In this document: in pieces, positions 6,472 through 11,322 of the stretch
How the letters are laid out: the number at the start of each line of letters is the position of its first letter
Numbering within the stretch: position 1 is the stretch's first letter
Source of the DNA: Gammaproteobacteria bacterium
GTDB lineage: Bacteria > Pseudomonadota > Gammaproteobacteria > Pseudomonadales > Pseudohongiellaceae
DNA: 11,322 nt
Assembly: GCA_003556835.1 (NCBI GenBank)
Contig: PWQG01000460.1
Location: forward strand, 1-11,322
Direction: 5' to 3'
The notes under the pieces: model-generated
What the model was told of the DNA's origin: nothing
The model's database searches: none
What the model saw: the letters and a program-made list of their open reading frames with translations, nothing else
Position numbers and translations under genes: made by a program

Positions 6472-7749
6472 ATGAGCAAAATTCAGGCGATCCGGGGGAT
6501 GAACGACATCCTGCCGGCGCAGACACCGGTCTGGCAGTTTCTTGAGGAAATCCTGCAGCAGGTGGTCCAGTCCTACGGGTATCAGGAGCTGCGCTTTCCG
6601 GTGCTCGAGCAGACCCAACTGTTCCGTCGATCCATCGGTGAAGTGACCGATATCGTGGAAAAGGAAATGTACACCTTCGAGGACCGCAATGGAGACTCCC
6701 TCAGTCTGCGACCCGAGGGAACCGCTGGCTGTGTGCGCGCCGCCGAGCAGCACGGCATGCTCTACAATCAACAGCAGCGGCTCTGGTATCGGGGGCCGAT
6801 GTTTCGTTATGAGCGCCCACAGAAGGGTCGCTACCGGCAGTTCCACCAGTTCGGGGTCGAAAACTTCGGTATGGCTGGGCCCGATATTGATGCGGAACTG
6901 ATCCTGATGTCGGCGCGGATGTGGCGGGCCCTGGGTCTGTCGGAGCATGTGCGCCTGGAGCTCAATAATATCGGTCAGGCCGACGACCGGCACCGCTACG
7001 GGGAAGCCCTGACTGCCTGGTTGACCCCGCACAAGGACAAGCTTGATGCGGACAGCCAGCGTCGCCTGGATTCCAATCCACTGCGCATTCTTGACAGCAA
7101 GGACGCTGGCACACAGGAGCTGCTGGCCGATGCACCGGTGCTGTCCGACTACCTGAATGCGGATAGCGTGGAACACTTTGCGGCCCTCAAGTCCCTGCTG
7201 GATGAGCTCGGCGTGGCCTACGTGGAAAACCCGCGGCTGGTGCGCGGGCTTGATTACTACAATAATATGGTTTTCGAGTGGATCACGGATAGCCTGGGAG
7301 CCCAGGGAACCGTGTGTGCCGGAGGGCGATACGATTCCCTGGTGGCCCAGCTGGGTGGGCGATCCACACCGGCCACCGGTTTTGCCATCGGCCTGGAGCG
7401 CCTGGTGCTGATGCTGGAGGCCATGGAGCGCACGCCGGAGGCACTGCAGCGCAGTGCTGACGTGTACATCATCAATCGACCCGAGCAGCAGCTGCGCGCC
7501 TTGCATCTGGCCGAGCAGCTGCGCGAGGCGCTGCCTTATTTGCGTGTGTTATGCCATTGTGGCGGGGGAAAGAGCGCCAGCCAGATGAAAAAAGCCTATA
7601 ATAGCGGAGCACGTGTTGCCCTGATGCTGCAGGAGGACGGGCAATTGCGTCTGAGAATGTTGGCAGGCGAGGGCGAGGAGCAGCTTGCCAGCGATTCGGA
7701 TGTTGTCGCCCGGCTGGGATCACTGCCCGGACTGTCCGGCGTTGCTTGA
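6472..7749 (+). CDS. hisS: Histidyl-tRNA synthetase
   Basis: This class II synthetase joins histidine to tRNA-His in the cytosol. It has 425 residues, against 424 in E. coli. The N-terminus KIQAIRGMNDILP is standard. Class II motif 2 is YRGPMFRYERPQKGRYRQFHQFGVE at about residues 106-130. The histidine-specific loops are LVRGLDYYNNMVFEW (256-270), with the catalytic arginine 258, and AGGRYDSL (283-290). Motif 3 is GFAIGLERL (303-311). The anticodon-binding domain begins near residue 328 and includes SASQMKKAYNSGARVAL. A good ribosome site AGGA (6459-6462) lies 9 bases before the ATG. The gap after ispG is 51 bases with no convincing promoter. It is followed after 68 bases by yfgM. Confidence 0.97.
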   Translation: MSKIQAIRGMNDILPAQTPVWQFLEEILQQVVQSYGYQELRFPVLEQTQLFRRSIGEVTDIVEKEMYTFEDRNGDSLSLRPEGTAGCVRAAEQHGMLYNQQQRLWYRGPMFRYERPQKGRYRQFHQFGVENFGMAGPDIDAELILMSARMWRALGLSEHVRLELNNIGQADDRHRYGEALTAWLTPHKDKLDADSQRRLDSNPLRILDSKDAGTQELLADAPVLSDYLNADSVEHFAALKSLLDELGVAYVENPRLVRGLDYYNNMVFEWITDSLGAQGTVCAGGRYDSLVAQLGGRSTPATGFAIGLERLVLMLEAMERTPEALQRSADVYIINRPEQQLRALHLAEQLREALPYLRVLCHCGGGKSASQMKKAYNSGARVALMLQEDGQLRLRMLAGEGEEQLASDSDVVARLGSLPGLSGVA

Positions 7750-7806
7750 CAGCCGAGGGGCGCTGTAGCAGGATTCGGGCCTGTTTTTCTTGAACAAAAT
7801 CTTTAC

Positions 7807-7811
7807 AGGAG
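7807..7811 (+). promoter_or_regulatory. Ribosome binding site for the GTG start of yfgM
   Basis: AGGAG lies 6 bases before the GTG at 7818, which supports this non-ATG start. The 68-base gap before it (7750-7817) holds no clear promoter or terminator; a short T-run (TGTTTTTC, near 7782-7789) has no stem strong enough to end transcription. Confidence 0.65.
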
Positions 7812-7817
7812 CTGTCT

Positions 7818-8486
7818 GTGGCCTTAAGTGCTGAAGAAGAAGAAACCATTGATGCGATCAAACGATGGTGGCACGAAACCGGCAGGATGCTGGCTGCCGG
7901 AATCGCCATCATTCTGCTGGGCTGGCTGGGCTGGCAGCAGTGGGAGCGTATGCAGGAAGGTTCGGCTGCGGCGGCCTCGGCACTGTTTGACGAGCTCACG
8001 GCACTGGCTGTGGTGGCTCCCGGAGAAACATTGCCGGCTGAAGATCGCGCACAGGCAAGAAGCCTGGTCGAGGAGCTGCGTAGCGAGTACAGTGGCAGCA
8101 CCTATGCATCCTATGCGGCGTTGTTCGGAGCCCGTCTGGCGGTCGAAGGTAACGATCTAGCAACGGCTGAACAGGATCTGCAGTGGATTCTGGACAATCA
8201 GCGCAGCAGTCTGTTTTCGCGAACCGAAGAAGCACTGATTGATACGGCCCGCCTGCGATTGGGCCGCGTGATTCTGTCCCAGGGGGAACCCGATCGGGCC
8301 CTGACTGTGATCAGTGGAGTTGAAGGTGGTGCCCTGGCCGGAGAGTATGCGGAGTTGCGCGGGGACATCCATATGGCACAGGGGCAACGCAGCGAGGCGC
8401 TGGAAGCCTATCAGTCCGCGGCGAGGAGCGGACTCGACAGCCCGTTCCTGAATATGAAAATCAACAATCTGGCGACTGACGCCTGA
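7818..8486 (+). CDS. yfgM: YfgM family membrane-anchored periplasmic TPR protein
   Basis: YfgM is an inner-membrane protein tied to the SecYEG translocon and the PpiD chaperone in E. coli, where it helps newly exported proteins fold in the periplasm. The 222 residues start at a GTG with a good ribosome site. A short charged cytosolic part (ALSAEEEETIDAIKRWWHET) is the family's N-terminal signature. One membrane helix follows at about residues 24-42 (MLAAGIAIILLGWLGWQQW). The periplasmic part is helical with TPR-like repeats: FDELTALAVVA, YASYAALFGARLAVEGNDLATAEQDL, ALIDTARLRLGRVILSQGEPDRAL, AELRGDIHMAQGQRSEALEAY. The placement hisS-yfgM-bamB is the conserved one and confirms the name. It ends 33 bases before the chosen bamB start. 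Confidence 0.92.
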   Translation: MALSAEEEETIDAIKRWWHETGRMLAAGIAIILLGWLGWQQWERMQEGSAAAASALFDELTALAVVAPGETLPAEDRAQARSLVEELRSEYSGSTYASYAALFGARLAVEGNDLATAEQDLQWILDNQRSSLFSRTEEALIDTARLRLGRVILSQGEPDRALTVISGVEGGALAGEYAELRGDIHMAQGQRSEALEAYQSAARSGLDSPFLNMKINNLATDA

Positions 8487-8519
8487 TTGAACATTCGATA
8501 CAAAGCCAGGCAGGTAGTT

Positions 8520-9671
8520 ATGACACAATGGTTCAGGCCGGTAGTTTTCGTCACACTGGCAGCAGCACTGTCCGCCTGCGGCATATTTTCCCGTGATACC
8601 TCGGAGCAGCCAGCCGAGTTGCAGGATTTTGATGCCCAGTTCGACATGCGGACAGAGTGGCGCGTCAATATCGGTGATGGCCAGGGTCGACACTTCAATC
8701 GCCTGACACCGGCGATTGATGGAGACACGATTTATGCGGCTGCCGCCAATGGAGAGGTAGCTGCCATCAACAAGCGCACCGGAGAGCTGCGCTGGCGCAG
8801 CCGCACCGGGGAATCCATACGAGGTGCTGTAGGTGCCAACCAGGGCTTGGTCCTGTTTGGCACCAGAGATGCTGAAGTGGTAGCCCTTGATCAGCTTTCG
8901 GGCGAAGAACAGTGGCGTGCCCGCGTCAGCAGCGAAGTGCTTTCGGCGCCACGCACCGATGGCCGCGTGGTGGTGCTGCAGACGGTTGATGGTCGACTCT
9001 ACGCACTGGAGGCGTCCAATGGTCAGCAGCGATGGGTCTATGAGAGCACCGTACCAGCGCTTTCCCTGCGCGGCAGCAGCAGCCCCCTGTTGAGTGGCAA
9101 CCTGGTGGTAGCCGGTTTTGCCAATGGCCTGGTGGCAGCGCTCGATGTGAACAACGGTTTTCTGCAATGGGAAGAGCGCGTGGCGATTCCCCAGGGGCGC
9201 TCGGACCTGCAACGAGTGGTCGATGTGGATGGCGACCCCATGATCTCGGGTGGCACGGTCTACGTGGCAGCCTACCAGGGCAATGTAATGGGCCTGGACC
9301 TGCAAAGTGGCAATATTGTCTGGGGTCGCGAGGCGTCCAGTTATCATGGTCTGGCCAGCGGCCTGGGCAACCTCTACTACGTGGATGATAACAGCCATAT
9401 CGTGGCGGCCAGTAACAGCAGTGATGCCGTTGTCTGGGAAAACGACGATCTGCGATTGCGCCAGCTCACTGCGCCCACCACGACCGGCAATTTCCTGGTG
9501 GTTGGTGACTTCGAGGGTTATGTGCACGTCCTGTCACAGGTCAATGGTCAGTTCGTCAGCCGTCAGCGCATCGATCGCAGCGGCATCCGTGGCGGTATCC
9601 TGGCCGAAGGCAACGTGATCTACGTCTACACCAACAGCGGTCGGCTTGCCGCACTGCGTTTCCAGCGCTGA
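8520..9671 (+). CDS. bamB: Outer membrane protein assembly lipoprotein BamB
   Basis: BamB is a lipoprotein subunit of the BAM complex, which inserts beta-barrel proteins into the outer membrane. It binds the POTRA domains of BamA. The ATG at 8520 gives 383 residues with a clear lipoprotein signal MTQWFRPVVFVTLAAALSAC, lipobox LSAC and lipidated Cys20, then Gly at +2. A TTG at 8487, touching the yfgM stop, would add 11 residues and spoil the signal peptide. The mature part is an eight-bladed beta-propeller with PQQ-type blade repeats of the form AxDxxxGxxxW: AINKRTGELRW, ALDQLSGEEQW, ALEASNGQQRW, ALDVNNGFLQW, GLDLQSGNIVW. The end YVYTNSGRLAALRFQR closes the propeller. E. coli BamB has 392 residues. 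It stops 19 bases before der. Confidence 0.95.
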   Translation: MTQWFRPVVFVTLAAALSACGIFSRDTSEQPAELQDFDAQFDMRTEWRVNIGDGQGRHFNRLTPAIDGDTIYAAAANGEVAAINKRTGELRWRSRTGESIRGAVGANQGLVLFGTRDAEVVALDQLSGEEQWRARVSSEVLSAPRTDGRVVVLQTVDGRLYALEASNGQQRWVYESTVPALSLRGSSSPLLSGNLVVAGFANGLVAALDVNNGFLQWEERVAIPQGRSDLQRVVDVDGDPMISGGTVYVAAYQGNVMGLDLQSGNIVWGREASSYHGLASGLGNLYYVDDNSHIVAASNSSDAVVWENDDLRLRQLTAPTTTGNFLVVGDFEGYVHVLSQVNGQFVSRQRIDRSGIRGGILAEGNVIYVYTNSGRLAALRFQR

Positions 9672-9690
9672 ACGCTGCCGTGGATTACTT

Positions 9691-11100
9691 ATGAGACCCG
9701 TCATCGCCCTGGTCGGGCGCCCCAACGTCGGCAAATCGACGCTCTTCAATCGACTCACCCGCAGTCGTGATGCCCTGGTTGCAGATCTGCCCGGATTGAC
9801 CCGCGATCGACAGTACGGCGAGGGTGTGATTGGTGAGCGGCCCTACATCGTGATCGATACCGGTGGTCTGGAGGGTGGTGAGGAAGGCATCGATTTTGCG
9901 ATGGCGTCCCAGTCGATGCTGGCCATTGAAGAAGCCGATATCGTGCTGTTGCTGGTCGATGGTAAAGCCGGACTGATGCCGGGCGATCAACAGATTTTTC
10001 AGCATCTGCGTAAAATCGGTAAACCGGCGCTACTGGTGGTCAACAAGGTGGATGGTCAGGACGAGAACGTGGCGCTTGCCGAATTCTACGGTCTTGGCCA
10101 GGAAACGCTTTTCCCGATCACCGCGACCCAGGGCCGTGGGGTGCGCAAGTTGATCGATCATGTACTGGAGGGCTTTCCCCCGGAAGAGGAAGAGCAGGAC
10201 ACGGCGGCGGATGGAATCCGGATTGCTGTGGCCGGGCGCCCCAACGTGGGCAAGAGCACCCTGGTCAACCGTATGTTGGGTGAAGAGCGGGTGGTGGTCT
10301 TTGATCAGCCCGGAACCACCCGTGACAGCGTACGCATTCCCTTCGAGCGTCATGGTCAATACTACACATTGATTGACACCGCGGGCGTGCGCAAGCGGGG
10401 TAAGACCCGTGAGACGGTGGAAAAATTTTCCGTGGTCAAGTCACTGCAGTCCATACAGCAGGCGCATGTGGTGGTCCTGGTGATCGATGCACGCAGCGGT
10501 ATCGTGGAGCAGGATCTACATTTGCTCGGTTATGTGCTGGAGACCGGACGCGCCCTGGTCATTGCCCTGAATAAATGGGACAACATGGAGACCGAGCAGA
10601 AAGAGCAGGTGAAGAGTGATATCCGGCGCCGCCTGGGCTTCGCGGATTTCGCGAAAATTCATTTCATTTCTGCAATGTATGGCACCGGTGTCGGCGACCT
10701 ATATCCGTCCATTCATGCGGCCTATGATTCGGCCCAGCGTCAGCTGGGCACCAACCAGTTGACCCGCATCCTGCAGATGGCGGTTGAAGACCATTCGCCG
10801 CCGATGATCAACGGGCGCCGTATCAAGTTACGCTACGCCCACGCTGGCGGACACAATCCGCCCATCGTTGTGATCCATGGCAAGCAGACCGATCGTGTTC
10901 CCCAGCATTATCAGCGTTATCTGGAAAAGACCTTCCGAAAAGCCCTCAAGCTCGAAGGAACGCCGGTACGCATCGAGCTGCGCAGTGACGATAACCCCTA
11001 TGTGCGTGGTGAAGAAGGCCTGTCGCAGCAACAGGTGGCACAGAAGCGGCGTATGAGTCGTCAGCGAAGGGCCGTGCGCAGCAAAAAGGGGTCGGACTGA
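9691..11100 (+). CDS. der: Ribosome assembly GTPase Der (EngA)
   Basis: Der is an essential bacterial GTPase with two tandem G domains and a C-terminal KH-like domain; it acts in late 50S subunit assembly. The 469 residues (E. coli 490) show both P-loops: GRPNVGKS at 9-16 and 182-189. They also show both G3 motifs (DTGG 56-59, DTAG 229-232) and both G4 motifs (NKVD 118-121, NKWD 294-297). The KH-like part runs from about 355 to 440 (LTRILQMAVEDHSPP, RIKLRYAHAGGHNPP, VRIELRSDDNPY) and is followed by a very basic tail. The linker between G domains (EEEEQD, near 165-170) is acidic and short, which accounts for much of the length difference. The ATG at 9691 gives MRPVIALVGRPN, as in E. coli; upstream starts fall inside bamB. 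The stop codon lies inside the left arm of a long inverted repeat. Confidence 0.97.
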   Translation: MRPVIALVGRPNVGKSTLFNRLTRSRDALVADLPGLTRDRQYGEGVIGERPYIVIDTGGLEGGEEGIDFAMASQSMLAIEEADIVLLLVDGKAGLMPGDQQIFQHLRKIGKPALLVVNKVDGQDENVALAEFYGLGQETLFPITATQGRGVRKLIDHVLEGFPPEEEEQDTAADGIRIAVAGRPNVGKSTLVNRMLGEERVVVFDQPGTTRDSVRIPFERHGQYYTLIDTAGVRKRGKTRETVEKFSVVKSLQSIQQAHVVVLVIDARSGIVEQDLHLLGYVLETGRALVIALNKWDNMETEQKEQVKSDIRRRLGFADFAKIHFISAMYGTGVGDLYPSIHAAYDSAQRQLGTNQLTRILQMAVEDHSPPMINGRRIKLRYAHAGGHNPPIVVIHGKQTDRVPQHYQRYLEKTFRKALKLEGTPVRIELRSDDNPYVRGEEGLSQQQVAQKRRMSRQRRAVRSKKGSD

Positions 11101-11322
11101 AACAGCAGCGGCTGTCGTCCGAACCCCCTAAGGAGCCTCTGATTGATTCCATGACCGCTCTGGCCTTCAGCCAAACTCGCTATCAAGGCGCACTTTCGCC
11201 GGCATGCGTACGCCTGTCAAGAAAGTGCAACGCGGAGAGCGAGTTTGGCTGAAGGCCAGAGCGGTCATGGAATCAATCAGAGGCTCCTTAGGGGGTTCGG
11301 ACGACAGCCGCTGCTGTTTCAG
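11097..11322. repeat. Perfect 85-bp inverted repeat with 56-bp centre at the window end
   Basis: Left arm 11097-11181 and right arm 11238-11322 are exact reverse complements over all 85 bases. The left arm starts at the last base of the final sense codon of der and covers its stop codon. The right arm ends on the last base of the window, so the true outer limit is unknown. Inside each arm a shorter unit begins GGAGCCTCTGATTGATTCC (11132-11150 and its complement at 11269-11287), flanked by CTAA on the left and TTAG on the right; it resembles the terminal inverted repeat of a small insertion sequence or MITE. There is no T-run for a classical terminator. No gene is seen here; one 33-codon frame is dismissed. 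Possible explanations are a non-autonomous element, an inverted duplication or a fold-back artefact. Confidence 0.9.
11182..11237. other. Centre of the long inverted repeat, with small nested dyads
   Basis: The 56-base spacer is not itself a full palindrome, so the whole structure has a distinguishable orientation. It does hold a nested 8-base stem, GCACTTTC (11190-11197) with GAAAGTGC (11221-11228), offset by one base from the axis of the outer arms. The self-complementary GCGTACGC (11206-11213) lies exactly on that axis. No coding sequence is supported here. Confidence 0.6.

Noticed and set aside
7597..7602. A perfect TATAAT inside hisS, about 215 bases before yfgM
   Set aside because: The hexamer at the right spacing upstream (GCGCCA) is no -35, there is no TGn extension, and the bases encode a conserved part of the anticodon-binding domain.
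8487..8519. A TTG start for bamB touching the yfgM stop
   Set aside because: It adds 11 residues (four of them basic) before the signal peptide and has no good ribosome site; the ATG at 8520 gives a typical lipoprotein signal of 20 residues.
8157..9527. A 456-codon open frame on the minus strand opposite yfgM and bamB
   Set aside because: It is antisense to two genes with clear family motifs and conserved order, its product matches no family I know, and such frames are common in GC-rich coding DNA. The same applies to minus-strand frames at 6457-7506 (opposite hisS) and 2309-3205 (opposite rlmN).
9646..9690. An upstream extension of der inside bamB
   Set aside because: The ATG at 9691 gives the family N-terminus directly ahead of the first P-loop; the extra residues have no counterpart in Der.
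11151..11252. A 33-codon frame starting ATGACCGCT inside the inverted repeat, with AAGGAG upstream
   Set aside because: The AAGGAG (11130-11135) is 15 bases from the ATG, too far for normal initiation; most of the frame is repeat arm, and the peptide resembles nothing known to me.
11097..11322. The inverted repeat as the intrinsic terminator of der
   Set aside because: The arms are far longer than any terminator stem, the loop is 56 bases, and the right arm is followed by no T-run within the window.

Overview
The window is a compact, almost fully coding block of housekeeping genes from a gammaproteobacterium with a fairly GC-rich genome. The evidence is the gene order iscR, iscS, ndk, rlmN, pilW/pilF, rodZ, ispG, hisS, yfgM, bamB, der, all on the plus strand. 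This is the arrangement known from Pseudomonas and relatives, and E. coli keeps the same genes in the same neighbourhood. PilW, RodZ, YfgM and BamB point to a didermic rod that probably makes type IV pili. I cannot name the genus from sequence alone.

Layout. Bases 1-36 (minus strand) hold the first 12 codons of a divergent gene whose start (MISADLHTHTRF) looks like a PHP-domain metallohydrolase. Bases 37-173 are a divergent control region. It contains a near-canonical 25-bp type 1 IscR site wrapped around a sigma-70 promoter for iscR, and a possible extended -10 for the divergent gene. From 174 to 1834 are iscR and iscS. A candidate internal promoter with a perfect TATAAT precedes ndk. From 1880 to 11100 the genes run with gaps of 6 to 69 bases, probably as one operon or a few overlapping ones: nucleotide balance (ndk), RNA modification (rlmN), pilus assembly (pilW), cell shape (rodZ), isoprenoid synthesis (ispG), histidyl-tRNA charging (hisS), envelope protein export and outer-membrane assembly (yfgM, bamB), and 50S ribosome assembly (der).

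Two things stand out. First, the scaffold, chaperone and ferredoxin genes (iscU, iscA, hscB, hscA, fdx, iscX) that normally lie between iscS and ndk are absent, and IscS lacks the C-terminal tail that docks IscU in E. coli. IscR nevertheless keeps all its Fe-S ligands and its operator. This looks like a lineage where cluster assembly moved to another system (SUF is the natural guess) while the IscR-IscS pair stayed.

Second, the last 226 bases form a perfect 85-bp inverted repeat around a 56-base centre. It begins in the last codon of der and ends exactly at the last base of the window. It may be a MITE-like element, a real inverted duplication, or a fold-back artefact at a contig end; the sequence alone cannot decide. 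The rest of the window is ordinary, and I see no unknown defence or mobile system in it.
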